This document shows, piece by piece, positions 1 through 11,688 of a stretch of 64,000 nt of DNA. Where the stretch lies: contig OX457058.1 in the NCBI GenBank assembly GCA_949752795.1, forward strand, positions 34,040,587 to 34,104,586, written 5' to 3'. The notes under the pieces were generated by a model that did not search any database, had not been told where the DNA came from, and saw only the letters and a program-made list of their open reading frames with translations. The position numbers and the translations under genes are program-made. The stretch comes from Hyperoodon ampullatus (taxonomy: Eukaryota > Chordata > Mammalia > Artiodactyla > Ziphiidae). How positions within the stretch are numbered: position 1 is the first letter of the stretch; each line of letters opens with the position of its first letter.

Positions 1-1246
1 CTTCAAGGCTTAGTGCTCTGCATGGTTTGCATACCTTGAGGGCAGGAGGAATCAGCCCTCCTTAAACTGGGCTGCATTCTGATGCCAAGCATCCCCCAGA
101 GCATGGAACCAGAGCAGCATACTCCTAACCAGGGAGAGATCAGACCTGGGGTGACCCAAGGGCCACGCATCTACTTGGCTTCTTGGCTGTGCAGGACTTG
201 GGGGCCGGCCTCCCTCTGTTCCTGGGAAAGAGTCCGGGCAGACTCCCCTGTTCTGGCTTGTTCAAGACTGGCTTCCAAGAAAGACTTCCATAGGCTCCCC
301 TCCCCACCAGTGGTGAGGGGCTGAACTTGACTAGGCGTGCCTGATAGAGCAGGTTGGAATGACCTGTGGGGCTGCTCCAACACCAATGCCCAGGCTGCAT
401 CCCAGGTGTATTAAATCAGAACCCAGGGCTGGACATCAGCATTCTTTAGGTTCTCCAGATTCCAATGTGCCAGCCAAGTTTGGGAATCATTGTCACAGAT
501 CTTCTTTCTACCTGGAATCCTCTCATCAGCTCTTTAGGTAGGGGGAATGCTCCTTTGCTGAGCAAGCTGGTTAATTCTTTGAGTAGGGAGAGTAGCAAAC
601 TCACATGACCTCAAGGACCAGATGGATGCTTTCATGTGTGAAATGCTGACCTAGTGAGGGTGAAGGCTGTAACTGCGTAGAGCTGGGGTGTGCCCCGTCT
701 GAAGGCGTGCACGCCCACTTTTTCTTTTTAATGACATGGTGGTCCAAACCAAATACGGCTGCCAATTTGTGACCCTTGGCTTAAAAGTTTAAAGGTAAGA
801 GGATTGCTTTGGCCTTTAAAGTTCTAATGAGTTATCTAAGAGGCTATTTAGTACAGTGGAAAGAATACGAAAGTGGGGAATCAGGAGACAGGGGTTCTCA
901 CTCTGGCTCTGCCAACAGATGACCCCTTCCCCTCATGAATGTTGGGTTCCTCAATCATACAATGTCAGAGATCAGACTAGGTATTCTATGCGAGCCCTTC
1001 TAGCTCTAAAATGCTGGGATGCTGTGGAGATAATGCACACTTCTGGTCCTCTGGTTCTGTGTCCCTGCCTGTTCACACTTAGCCAGGTAATAGCACCTGG
1101 GGTAGCAGCTCACCCAACAAGGGACCCACCACTTCTGCTTATCGTCTCCTCTAGCATCCTTGCTATTCATCTTTGAAACCAGAACTTAGGAAGAAAACTC
1201 ACGATCAGGGGTAACGCACAGCTTTGGCCTTCTTTCTGCTCCCCAG
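1..1246 (+). other. IL16: IL16 intron (or upstream region of the short pro-IL-16 transcript)
   Basis: No coding exon could be supported here. The stretch ends in a pyrimidine-rich tract and an AG at 1245-1246. In humans the lymphoid pro-IL-16 transcript starts from a promoter just upstream of this exon, so these bases may hold that promoter. I see no clear TATA or GC box to prove it. Confidence 0.6.
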
Positions 1247-2345
1247 TGACACCAACATCTCCAGTAAAACACCCACTGCTTAAGAGGCAGGCTCGGATGG
1301 ACTATACCCTTGATATCACCGCCGAAGACCCTTGGGTTAGAATTTCTGACTGCATCAAAAATCTCTTTAGCCCTGTCATGAGTGAGAATCATAGCCACAC
1401 GCCACTGCAGCCCGTCGTCACGCTGGGTGAGGAAGATGGGATTCAGGGCCACCCAGATGGGACTGTGCCCAAACTGGACACCACCAGTGGCAGTCCCACA
1501 GTTTACAAGTCGGCAGACGGCAGCACCGTGAAGAAGGGTCCTCCAGTGGCCCCCAAGCCCACCTGGTTTCGCCAAAGCTTGAAAGATTTGAGGAATCGTG
1601 CCCCAAGGCAGCCCCCAGAGGCAGCCTCCCCCAGCCAGCCGACACACACCTCCAGGGAGCGCCCCGGGCCACCCCTACGGGCCTCCTCTTCCATCAAGCA
1701 AAGGATTAGCTCCTTTGAAACCTTTGGCTCTTCTCACCGGCCTGACAAAGGAACCCAGAGACTAAGCCTCCAGCCCTCCAGCTCCTCCGGGGAGGCAGCA
1801 AAACCTCCTGGGAAGCAAGAGGGAGGACGGGCTTCTCGGGCTCCTGGTGTCTCAGGGCGAGGGGCTCCCCCCGCCATGGAGCAGCAGCGGCCAGAGCCAG
1901 AGCAGCCGCCCCCAGCCTCCCTTGCAGCCCTGGAGGCCAGCGACCCCGGTGTGCCGGAGTCCCCTCCCCCCGGACAGCAGCCCGGTCAGAAAACCCTCTC
2001 CTCGGACCCCGACCTTCTCTCAAGGCTGCTGGCGACACAGATAGAGGGGTCTGGAGGCCCAGGGGTCAAGATACCAAGCCAGCGGGCACGGAGCTTCCCC
2101 CTGAGCAGGACCCAGTCCTGTGAGCTGAAGTCACTGGATGAAAAGACCAGTAAACTCTACTCCATCAGCAGCCAGGTGTCATCGGCTGTCATGAAGTCCC
2201 TGCTGTGCCTTCCGTCTTCCGTCTCCTGTGGCCAGACCTCCTGCAGCCCCAAGGAAGGGGCGTCACCCCCCATGGCGTCCAGCGAAGATCCTGCTGCAAA
2301 TAGCTCTGCTGAAGCTCCTGCCTCAGACATGGGCTTCTCGCTCAA
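1247..2345 (+). CDS. IL16: IL16 large coding exon with pro-IL-16 start codon
   Basis: The acceptor is 'ccccag' at 1241-1246 and the donor is GTGAGT at 2346. The ATG at 1297 opens [18 protein letters not shown], matching the start of human pro-IL-16. It encodes residues 1-349 plus two bases of codon 350. This is the disordered, Ser/Pro-rich prodomain. It has an SH3-ligand-like PPVAPKP stretch near residue 86, a basic segment after it ([13 protein letters not shown]), and conserved blocks [25 protein letters not shown] and [19 protein letters not shown]. The 17 codons before the ATG ([16 protein letters not shown]) are also open and match the longer neuronal isoform. Confidence 0.97.
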
Positions 2346-3100
2346 GTGAGTGTCTCTGCCCAGTGTTGAACTTTCTTGTCTTTCTTCCTTTTATAATCCT
2401 CTGTGTCTTGTAAAAAGTCGCTCAGGTTTGCTAAAGGATTGTTCCACCTGTTCTTTTATGCACGTGTGCATGTGTGTGTGTGTGTCACACCTCTGCCTTC
2501 TGTATTAAGGAGTTTTCACAACACCCGGCCTTGGGAGGGGTGGGAGGTGGGGGACAGAACTGGCCCCCTGGTGAATAACACGTGCATATTTGCAACTAAT
2601 GAACCTTGGACATATCCGGCCATTGCTCAGGAAGACCAGAACGAGGCTAGGAGATGATCCCTTGGGGGTTCTTGCTACCTCCCTCTCTCCAAAGAAATCC
2701 ACCTGTACTCTGCACAGGGTTCAGCCCCCTGGCTTGGCAGTTCGGACACCTGAGTCCCAGTCCCATCTCCCACACTGACGCCCTGACCACGAGCTGGTTC
2801 CTACCACACTCCCCCTCGGTTTCCTCTTCAGTTGAAGTTAGGAGCTGGGCAAGACCTGCTCCACAGAACCGGGGGTGCGGGGGGCTCCGAGCAGTGCCCC
2901 AGAGCTCCTGCTACAGGGCTGGGGTTTAGTCTTCCCTCTTGAATCGGAACAACTGTGCATTGATCAATATTATGTATTGTTCTTATATTGCTGAGAAACG
3001 TTTGAGACTCACTGACCCAGATGTTCCATCAGGTTCCAGCTACTGTGATGTTCTATCAGGTGCCAGCTACTGTGAGGGAACAGGAGAGATCCTCCAAAAC

Positions 3101-3292
3101 AGCGGTCCCCAACCATTTTGGCACCAGGGACCGGTTCCGTGCAAGACAATTTTTCCACGGACCCAGGGGGGAGGGGGAGGTTCAGGCTGTAATGTGAGCG
3201 CTGGGGAGCGATGGGGAGCGGCAGATGGGGCTTCGCTTGCTCGCCCACCGCTCACCTCCTGCTGCGCGGCCCGGGGGGTTGGGGACCCCTGC
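3101..3292. mobile_element. Internally deleted non-autonomous DNA transposon (hAT-like)
   Basis: The ends are inverted: 'agcggtccccaacc' on the left and 'ggttggggacccctgc' on the right. Inside are recognisable pieces of the common mammalian repeat beginning 'ggcaccagggaccggt', followed by 'acaatttttccacgg'. At about 190 bp it is much shorter than copies I remember, so it looks like a deletion derivative. The assignment to hAT is from memory. Confidence 0.55.
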
Positions 3293-3829
3293 ACCAAGAT
3301 ACACCCAGATCAGGGGCTGAAGAGCCAGACCAACTCAAGCATTAGAGTTGGTCAGTGGTAGAATCGTAGCCTTTAATATTGAGGCTTCCCAGGAGCTTGC
3401 TCTTTCTGGCTGAGAGTCTGTTCTTCTTCTGGAACTGCAAGGCTCACCATTAGAATTTACTGCTGTGAGACCCCCTCCACCTTTTAGCAGTAAAGATCTG
3501 TCAATCAGAGGAAGGAATAATCCCTATCACCCAAACCACAGTTTCATGCAAAATATGAAGTGTCATTGCAAAAAAATAGCTACACGTACCAAAATGAGTT
3601 CAAAAGAAAAAGGAAGGCCAGCTGCTAGCTAAGTGGGCACCATTCGTAGTGATTAGGTGCTAAGGTAGGATAGGCAGGGGCTGACAACATCTGTGAAGGA
3701 GGCCAAGGTGAGTGTGTGTGTGAAAGGACACACAGATGTCCTGTCCCAAGCCACCTAGATGGCTGGGTGGCCATCTAGGTGCAGATTTGTCCAAAGCATC
3801 AGTTATACTCTGGGGTGAGGTGTTGAGGT

Positions 3830-4060
3830 TCTGAACACAGACTTTGGAGCCAGACACACCATGACCTGTGATTTCGAATCCCAGATCTCGGCCTTTCATA
3901 ACCATGTGACCATAGAAAAGTTATTCCCCCTCCCTAAGCCCCAATTTCCTCATCTCTGTAGTGGAGGGATGCTGGTATCTATTTGTGCATTTGTTGCACC
4001 CAATAATAGAATGAACATTCGCACCGTCTTGGAATAGAGTAATTCTGCTAAGGATGTTAG
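3830..4060 (+). repeat. MIR-like SINE fragment
   Basis: The segment follows the MIR consensus order: 'agactttggagccagac', then 'tttcgaatccca', then 'ccatgtgaccat', then 'tttcctcatctctgtag'. It is strongly diverged, as expected for this ancient family. Confidence 0.55.
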
Positions 4061-4110
4061 CTCTTACTAATGTCATGATTCATACTGTGTGCGGGTCCTC
4101 CCTGTGAAAG

Positions 4111-4279
4111 CCTTTCGGAGCTGAGAGAATACACAGAGGGTCTCGGTGAGCCCACGGAAGCCGACGACTCTGACCACTGCGCTCCTCAGTCTGGTCAATC
4201 AGTTATCTCCCTGCTGAGCTCCGAGGAATTAAAGAAGCTCATAGAGGAGGTGAAGGTTCTGGATGAAGCAACATTAAAG
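4111..4279 (+). CDS. IL16: IL16 coding exon (linker before PDZ domain)
   Basis: The first base completes an Asn codon (aa|c), giving [14 protein letters not shown] as in the human protein; this fixes the acceptor at 4109-4110. It encodes residues 350-406, ending in the helical-looking stretch [20 protein letters not shown] just ahead of the PDZ domain. The donor is GTAGGT and the exon ends in phase 0. A short segment after EYTEGL differs most from human; the SGQSVISLL block is retained. Confidence 0.96.
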
Positions 4280-6350
4280 GTAGGTTTCTTTTATAAGCAC
4301 TTACAGAGATGAAGGCCTTGCTATGAGCAGTCTGGTCACCTCAGGTGGGCCGGTGCGGGGGAAGCAGCGCACGCTGCCCTGGGCTCCTTGAGGTCGAGAA
4401 GGGAGTTCCCAGGGGCTGACACCAGACTCGGGTTGTATCCTGCCCTGGGCCGAGGGGCGGTGTATCACTGGACCACAGTAAGACCTTCCGGTGTAGGGAG
4501 CTTTGTAGCTCATGAAGTGCTTTCAATCATAGACTTATTGTATCTTTTTGACCCTTTAATAAATGAGGAAGGCGAGGTTCAAGGTCGCAGAACCTCGGTT
4601 TTCTATCTCCACGTTCCATGCTCTTTCCACGTCCCACGGGCTGCCTGCCCAGTGTGCGTCTCCAGGGAGATGCTGCGTGGGCGTGAGCCATCCATTGCAA
4701 GTTCTGATCTCTTGCCTGAAGACTTGCCCTGCACACCGAGAGGTGACTGATCCCAGGGCTCGTAAGGGTTCCCACACTTCAGTCAAGTCATTCTGAAAGT
4801 CCCACTTCCCCTGTGCCTTCTGAGCACGACCCAAAGGTGCGTGGAGAGGAAGTGGTCAGGCAGAGCTGAGGCCCATTCAGCTCAGATGAGCACGGGCTCA
4901 TGGGCCTTGCATCCGCCTGGGCTGCCCTAGTCCACGCAGGCTTTTTGTGCTGGAATCATCCAGACTGGGATGAGAGGATAAGGAGGCACCATAGCTGGTG
5001 TTCCCTAGATCCAGGGTATGGGTGAGTCTGACAAGATGCCCTGGGCCGGGATTCATCCTCTGGGGCTCTCACTCATCACCTGTGCACTGGGACCATCATC
5101 CCCAGGGCCTAATTCCAATGAAATAACAGAGGCAAAATTGTTGCGTAAAATACAAAGAGCGGTCCTGCCTGGGGTGTTCCTGGGACAGTATTTGCTTTCC
5201 AATTTGACAAAGGGCTCTTATAGGGCAAGTAAGCTGACACTTGGGTCAAAGTTGGGAGATTTGGGCCAGTGCTGGCGTAGAGGCGGGACAGTGAGGTCCA
5301 TTCATCCCTTCATCCTTCCTGGGTCTTGGGGACTCCAGATCAAATGATCATCGAGCCAGCTGCGCAGCAGATGCTCTGGTGGTGCCACAACAAGCGAATT
5401 CTTTGACATAAGCTTATTCCCTTGCGCTAAGGCACAACTGGTGGCCCGAGAGCCTGCAGGTATATTTTATGTGGTCTGCATGGTGCTTTTTAAAAAAGTA
5501 TTATATCCTAAATATTATCAAACCTGAATCAAAACCTGGATTTCTGGCTGCTCTCTTTTAATAAAAGGAATGAATGATCTTGTAGCACTGGGTCTGCATT
5601 CCTATGTAGCCGTGGGTCCTCTTAAGCAGGTGTGCTCTCAGTTCTCTGCAGTTCCTGTCGCCCACATCTGCCCATTTTGCTCTTTTAAGGGATCTGCCTG
5701 GGTCTTGTGTGCATTTGAGTTTGAGACCCCTCTACCATCGAGACCGGAATGAGGGTCTCTGACTTTAGAAACTGCAGAGTGATTGTTCTGGCTCCAGCTG
5801 AGCCCAGGTGCAGGCCGGGAAGTACTGTGTGTGCCTGGCTGGGCTTGTGTGGGTGTGTGTGTGCATGCGTGCATGTGTGTTCTAGGGCAAGGAGTCAGCT
5901 GGGCTCCTAAATGCAGCTGCTGTGCCCCATGGAGCAGCCAACTTCTGCAAAACAGCGCTGCCCCCAGCTGTGCTGACCCACAGTCCTACAGGCTGACCTC
6001 ATCTTGTCCCACGCCAAAGTGCCAGAGCTGTGTTATCTCACACGCTGGGATTTCCAGCTGACTTAGTAGCGCCCAGCCCTATTTCCATACAAATTTGGAT
6101 GTGGATTGCGTGAATAGGAGAGGAAAAGAACTCTATTGGTTGCCTTATGCACATTTTTTTTTTCTTCTGAGCTTCCCATGACTCCAGGAAATATAGTCTT
6201 CTCTTTACAAATGATGAAATGGGTCTGACATACCTGGGAGCGTGGCCAAGCTGGGGTTTGAGAACGAATCAGCCTGATGTTGGAACACTTGTTAAACTGT
6301 TCACGCTGTTGTAATAAAATGTTTTTTAATATATATATTTCCTTCTGCAG
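4280..6350 (+). other. IL16: IL16 intron
   Basis: No exon or intact mobile element recognised. A TG-rich run at about 5846-5880 is the only simple repeat of note. The 3' end carries an A/T-rich stretch and 'ccttctgcag' acceptor. Confidence 0.8.
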
Positions 6351-6452
6351 CAATTAGACAACATCCATGTTACCATCTTGCACAAGGAGGAAGGGACTGG
6401 CCTTGGGTTCACCTTGGCAGGAGGAGCAGATCTAGAAAACAAGGTGATCACG
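6351..6452 (+). CDS. IL16: IL16 coding exon, first half of PDZ domain
   Basis: It has 34 codons, phase 0 at both ends. The acceptor is 'ccttctgcag' and the donor GTGAGT. It encodes residues 407-440 ([15 protein letters not shown]... NKVIT). The PDZ carboxylate-binding loop appears as GLGFTLAGG at about residues 423-431. In the precursor this PDZ domain mediates protein-protein contacts, including nuclear complexes in T cells (family knowledge). Confidence 0.96.
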
Positions 6453-8743
6453 GTGAGTGGCCCAGCCATGGGGGCGCGTCAGAGCCAGAAGTGATGGTCC
6501 TGGGAGGGGGGAGCACTTACTAGGAGAGATCAGAGGAATGCATGACCCCAGGCCACTGGGTGTGAGGTTAGGGCAGGAGCTTAAGATCCTTTTCAAGAAC
6601 CTTTACAGCCAGGATTGAAGACCTGGCTGTGATATGTAGCATAGCACACCTAGATGGAAAGAGGCGTCACCTGGACAGAAAGAGCCCTTGGGAAGGCAGG
6701 TCCTGTACAGGAGGCTGTTTTCCTGGGTTTGCCCACTGGGAGATCGGGGATGTTAACACGCATGATTGCGAAGCAGATCTGATGGTTGGTTGAGGGCAAT
6801 GGGGCCCAGCTGGAAAGATCAGGAACAGCACAGCGCAACCCAGGATGCACATGAGGCTTCAGATCTCACGGTCGAGCCCCCTGTTCTCTCAGGACCCACT
6901 AGAGCCCGGGGTAAGACTGGGGAGGGCCGCGGTCCTGGATCATCTGCATCTTTCCCCGTGGACCCTGTTTTCTTGGTCCACACAGTCTGATCAGCATTGG
7001 CTGCTGCCCTCTGCCCACTATTTAGGCTACCTGCACCTGACCCAGATGGTTTCTGGTCATCCCATCTTCATGCACCCAGCTGTGACATGGCTGCTCCATC
7101 TCTCCAAAGCTGAGTGCACTGGTGTCACCCCCATGGCTGTGTTGTCTCAGTATATCCTTCATGTGGACTCATCTGGACTCCCTTGCTCAGCTGAAAACAA
7201 ACCCTCCAGCTCACAGGAGCAGCCAGCGTTAAACACACCACACCCCCTGGCAGTGGTAACTTGGCCCATTCCTATTGGTCACTTCGGAGTCAGTTGTGTG
7301 TGAGCACCAACTTCCTTCTTTGTAAGCAAGCTCTCTACCACACAAAAGCACGTAAAACCAATGAGGACTTTTTCTGACACTAAGCACGTAGCAGAGCATC
7401 ATAAAGACCTTCCTGATGGTGCAGTTTGCTTTCTATTTGAAGAGAAGAAAAGAGAGCTTGCCCGTGGGAAGAGTACTTTGGATCTGTGGGTCTTTCCTTG
7501 AGTCGGGACTTCTCTGCATCCCATTTGCTCGCCACCCCTGAGACACTGCCTCAAAAACCAGGAGCGATACACACCAGCTCATCATAGGCACCAGACTTCC
7601 CCTTTCTCCTTCCGTGTTTGAGCACTTCCCTTCCTTTCCAGATTCATTAAAAGAGAACTAACATTGAGCACCGTCCATGACCAAGAGCAAGCTGGGCTCT
7701 CACTGGCACGTTCAAGTCACCTTCCCCATACCTCAGGATGGGGGATTGGTGGCATGTATGCTTCATTTATAGAGGACAGACTGAGATGCAGAGCAGAGAT
7801 TCTGCTTCCTACTTGGGTCTTATAACCAAGGGATTTTGACCACATCTGACCCCATAACAGACTTTTTCTAACACTGAAACAGTTTAGAGAAACAAAGAAC
7901 CTTGTTCAGATGATAACAGCAAAACAACACGTAGCAGAGTTTAGTGATTGCCCATCCATGCTGTCATTCAGTCCTCTTAATTAAGCACATTAGAATTTAC
8001 ATTACATTAAAAAGGCTGAGGCAAAGACATGAGATTTTTTAATCCCACATATTTTTCAGAAAGGGAATGGGGGTGGGTGATGGTCCCTTTTAACTGGAGT
8101 TAAAGGATCAGAATTTCTAGGGTAGGAGTTTTAAAAATGTCTAGACTTCCTAGGATAGGAATTCTGCATTCTGCAGAAGATGGGGCCTGAGAATTTCTCT
8201 ATGGAAAAAAGGATGCTTTGCTGAAACTTTTGGGGGTCACTGTATTATATAGCCTGTTCTTAGAGAATTATCATGCCAAATAGCACTGTAGAGTCTCTAG
8301 GATTTTTTTAAACTGTAGGCATTTTCAGAGCTTGTGTTTTATCCAATGTTCTTAATTTTCTTAGACTTCAGAAACTTTTCTTACACAATACCTATTAATA
8401 TGGCACAGAATCAGTGCTTGAAGAAAATCACTCTGGGAAATGCTGATGTAGAGCACATAAGGCAAAAGATTTTAACTGAATGTTAACTAAGATTGTAGTG
8501 ATATAGTCCTGGACATTGTGTTGGGAAGGATTCTGAGGGCCAATCTGGTCATTTTTGCTAATGATCTCTGGTCTGGGTGGAGGAGGGAATGCTGGCTAGC
8601 AGCCCTAATCTAGAACACATTTCGTCTTATTTTTTTGGCCTAAGGATCTGCTGGGTTTGACTAACTGGTTCCGATCCTCCTGCAGCAAGAATCCAGATCT
8701 GATATGGTGATTCCTGGCTCCTGACTTCCTTTGGTTTGCTCAG
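6453..8743 (+). other. IL16: IL16 intron
   Basis: No coding exon supported. I did not recognise an intact transposable element; the sequence is mostly unique-looking with diffuse A/T-rich tracts between 7,850 and 8,480. It ends at 'ggtttgctcag'. Confidence 0.75.
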
Positions 8744-9002
8744 GTTCACAGGGTGTTCCCCAACGGGTTGGCCTCCCAGGAAGGGACTATTCAGAAGGGC
8801 AACGAGGTTCTCTCCATCAACGGCAAGTCTCTCAAAGGGGCCACACACAATGATGCTCTGGCAATCCTTCGCCAAGCTCGGGACCCCAGGCAAGCCGTGA
8901 TTGTCACAAGGAAGCCAACTGTGGAGACCACGCCCGACCTCAACTCTTCCACAGATTCTGCAGCCTCAGCCTCTGTGGCCAGTGACGTTTCCATAGATTC
9001 CT
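8744..9002 (+). CDS. IL16: IL16 coding exon: PDZ second half and caspase-3 cleavage site
   Basis: It encodes residues 441-526 plus one base. The PDZ domain continues ([20 protein letters not shown], then [12 protein letters not shown]). It is followed by [14 protein letters not shown], where SSTD (8945-8956, residues 508-511) is the caspase-3 recognition site; cleavage after Asp511 releases the secreted cytokine. The equivalent human residue is Asp510. The donor is GTAAGT at 9003, phase 1. Everything needed for processing is intact. Confidence 0.97.
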
Positions 9003-9237
9003 GTAAGTTCTCCCCACATGGTGGAAGCCCCGTGGGCCACATCACCTTTGGACAGGTGAGGCCCATGCCAGCAGGGCTGCGCAGTCATTTGTGGCCCCCA
9101 GAACACGTGGCCTGCCTTGTATGCTGCCCGGCATGCATGCCTGGGTTTATCCGTACACATGCACCAGTTTGCTGGGCGCATCAGCCAGGCTCACTTGAGA
9201 GCATCCCTAACAGTCCCCTGTGTTTTCTCAGCAGCAG
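9003..9237 (+). other. IL16: IL16 short intron with tandem CAG acceptor
   Basis: This is a 229-235-base intron whose 3' end reads 'ttttctcag' followed by three more CAG triplets. Four AGs in frame (9231, 9234, 9237, 9240) are possible acceptors. See the exon that follows for the choice. Confidence 0.85.
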
Positions 9238-9363
9238 CAGCAGAGGCCACAGTCTGCACAGTGACCCTGGAGAAGACCTCTGCCGGCCTGGGCTTCAGTC
9301 TGGAAGGAGGGAAGGGCTCTCTGCAAGGGGACAAGCCTCTGACTGTTAACAGGATCTTCAAAG
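9238..9363 (+). CDS. IL16: IL16 coding exon, mature cytokine PDZ core
   Basis: It encodes the split Ser codon, then residues 528-568 and one base of Gly569. It holds the C-terminal PDZ domain of secreted IL-16: [20 protein letters not shown], then LEGGKGSL, then PLTVNRIFK. The GLGF loop is present. I chose 9238 because it gives ...SAEATV and a 121-residue mature cytokine, matching human. Starting at 9232 or 9235 would add two or one Ala; starting at 9241 would remove one. The donor GTGCGG is weaker than average. Confidence 0.92.
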
Positions 9364-10369
9364 GTGCGGTGTGCGTCTGCCTCTCAGCCTTCGCTCCAGT
9401 TGTGGGTGTCCGGCCAGGCCCCCCAAAGGCTTCTGAGCACCTTCTAGGCCATGTCAGTTTCCCACAACCCCAGGCCCTTTTGGGAGGCAGGCAAGCCTGT
9501 TAAGGGCTCCACTTTGCTTTTTCTCCCTGTTAAGGCTCAGACATCCCCTTAACCCCCCTGTTTTACTGGGTCCTTGTACGTGACCCAGCCCTGGGCTTGG
9601 TTCAGCTTGGCAGGGCCAGGGCTAGGGTGAGGCAAGTGAGGCACTGCCCTGGGTGCAAAATTGAAGGCGGCACCGAAATATTCAGTAATCAAGATACATA
9701 CTGTTTCAGTGCAATATTTTTAAAACTCGAAATTAATTCAAAAAGTCCACAATGAACAAAATATCAAGTTGTAAAACAAAGCCAAGAGTCCGACTTTCCA
9801 GGTGCACAACTCAGCCTTACTCACCTCACCCTAATCCTGGACCTGTCAGCTCCTACCTTTATTCAGAATTTTGAGATTTTGTTCATCATGGACTGGGGAG
9901 CACGCCAGCCTCTAGTGGGGGGTCACTTGGGTTTTCCTGTGAAAATCATGAATGGCCTGCAGCTGTCACAGGCAATCACCCTGATTCTTCACTGCCTCTC
10001 ATGCCGGACCCCCCTGAGTCACAGAGCAGGGAGCTGTGGACAGGGGGTCACGCGGCCTGTGCTCTGGTCTAGCTCTGCTTCTAACTAGCTGAGTGACTGT
10101 TGCCTTCTGGGCCTGAGGCTCCTTACCTATAAGAAGAGGTGTGGGTGTGTGTCTGAGGGCTCTTAGTACTGGGACCAGAGGCCCTCCCAGTTCTGCTCCC
10201 CGTCCCCCAGGCGCCCCCACTGCAGACTGGTTTTGTTAGCGGGAAATCTGTTACAGCTGTTGAAACCCAGGGGGTGGACCAAGGCTCACGTGGAGCTTCC
10301 CCAGAAATCCACGTTGACTCCAGTTCTGCGAAAGATATTTTTAACTTTGAAGGTCAACTTGGAATGAGC

Positions 10370-10600
10370 GTAGGGCTCAAAGTCGAGAGACCTGGATTCC
10401 AGAGTTAGTTCTGCCCCTAATGGCAGCATGACCCTGGGCAAGTTCCTTCACTATCTTGTCCCCATTTGCTTACATGGGGATGTAAGGGACCAAGGGAAGT
10501 GGATTCTACAGCTGCACCACTCAGCAGCTTTGGAGCTTGTGTGAGCTACTTGAGTCCTTGGTTTCCTCCCATGTGAAAAGGGAACTAACAGAGCATACAT
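10370..10600 (+). repeat. MIR-like SINE fragment
   Basis: It shows the MIR order 'gagacctggattcc', 'tgaccctgggcaagttcctt', 'tgtccccatttgctta'. Diverged and partial. Confidence 0.5.
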
Positions 10601-10720
10601 ATCTCACAGGACTATTGCCATAAATGCCAAGTGTTAACACAATGCCTGTTATATATAATTGCCCAATATATTTTAGCTAATTTTTTTTTTGAGAAATGTC
10701 TGCTTAGATACTTGGCCCAT

Positions 10721-10862
10721 TTTATTTATTTATTTATTTATTTCTTGGCCGCGCCACACAGCATGCGGGATGTTAGTTCCCCGACCAGGGATCAAACCCA
10801 CGCCCCCCACCCCCGCAACGGAATCGCGGAGTCCTAACCACTGGACTGCCAGGGAAGTCCCT
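10721..10862 (-). mobile_element. CHR-type tRNA-derived SINE
   Basis: A (ttta)n tract (10721-10743) is followed by the reverse complement of the SINE body and ends at 'ccagggaagtccc', the complement of the SINE head. Its last 12 bases are part of the long inverted duplication, which helps show which arm is the original. Confidence 0.85.
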
Positions 10863-11146
10863 AGCTATTTTTTTATTATGATCATCATGACTATTATCTT
10901 TTACTCTTATTAAATATTTGCAGATATCCTTGTGTCAAACAGATGGGAAATTTTCCTTCAACATCAGCAGTAAAAGAGCACTCTTTCCCTACATAACTCT
11001 GAAAGAGTGGGAACCGTATGTGACTATGTCCTCTTTACGTGGACCCAGGGGTCTTCTCCAGGCCATTCAGAGCCAAAAGCACTGTGAAGATTGTTTCGTG
11101 AACATCCCACCAGCTCCATTCCCACACCACCCAATGCCCGGCCACC
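10849..11146 (+). repeat. Left arm of ~297-bp inverted duplication flanking IL16 terminal exon
   Basis: This arm reappears as its reverse complement at 12246-12542. I count about seven substitutions and no clear indel over ~297 bases (about 97-98% identity). The arm starts inside the SINE head ('ccagggaagtcc') and runs to 'ccaatgcccggcca'. It contains an open frame beginning MQISLCQTDGKFSF in both arms; I see no homology or splice logic that would make this a real protein. Confidence 0.93.
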
Positions 11147-11494
11147 TCATTAGGAGCAGAGAGACCACATGTGCGGGGGAGGCTTAGAGGAGGACCTGGT
11201 TCCCCGGGGAGGTCTCCCCAGCCAGGCTCTGGCTTGGAGCTGCTCGAAATCCCCCTTCTCTGGGGACAGCATGGTCCCCACCTCTCCCAAGGGCCACAGA
11301 GAGCTGGAGCCTGGTGTGCCAGCCTAGAAGTCACCGTTTTATGAGATGTCTCATTTCAGAACGACCACCGAGTTCTGGAGGGATGGGTGCCAGTTGCCTT
11401 CTGAGCTGTCCCAGCTCCTCAGAGACCAAGGGTAGGAAGTAACTGCTTGTTCCACTGTCATCTGTGGGACCCATTCTCTTCTCTCTCATCCCAG

Positions 11495-11688
11495 GGGCGG
11501 CCTCAGAACAAAGTGAGACGGTCCAGCCAGGAGATGAAATCTTACACTTGGCCAGCACTGCCATGCAGGGCCTCACACGGTTTGAAGCCTGGAACGTCAT
11601 CAAGGCGCTGCCTGATGGACCTGTCACTATCGTCCTCAGGAGGAAGAGCCTCCAGTCCAAGGGGACCACAGCTGCTGGAGACCCCTAG
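11495..11688 (+). CDS. IL16: IL16 terminal coding exon
   Basis: The first two bases complete Gly569 (g|gg). It then encodes [20 protein letters not shown] to the stop TAG at 11686-11688 (residues 570-632). It finishes the cytokine PDZ fold and ends with [18 protein letters not shown]. The basic RRKS stretch corresponds to the C-terminal region of human IL-16 implicated in CD4 binding and chemotaxis. The acceptor is 'ctctcatcccag'. Confidence 0.97.

Larger units (their letters stand above)
2346..4110 (+). other. IL16: IL16 intron
   Basis: It runs from GT at 2346 to AG at 4109-4110. Contents: a short GT run near 2465-2487, a ~27-bp imperfect tandem duplication near 3018-3072, a short hAT-like DNA transposon copy (3101-3292) and a MIR-like segment (about 3830-4060). 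No additional exon seen. Confidence 0.85.
9364..11494 (+). other. IL16: IL16 last intron
   Basis: It runs from GT at 9364 to AG at 11493-11494. Contents: a MIR-like segment (about 10370-10600), an antisense CHR-type SINE (10721-10862) and the left arm of a long inverted duplication (10849-11146). The remainder looks unique. No extra exon supported. Confidence 0.85.

Noticed and set aside
1706..2038. Antisense open frame across the IL16 large exon
   Set aside because: A shadow of a GC-rich coding exon; no independent signal.
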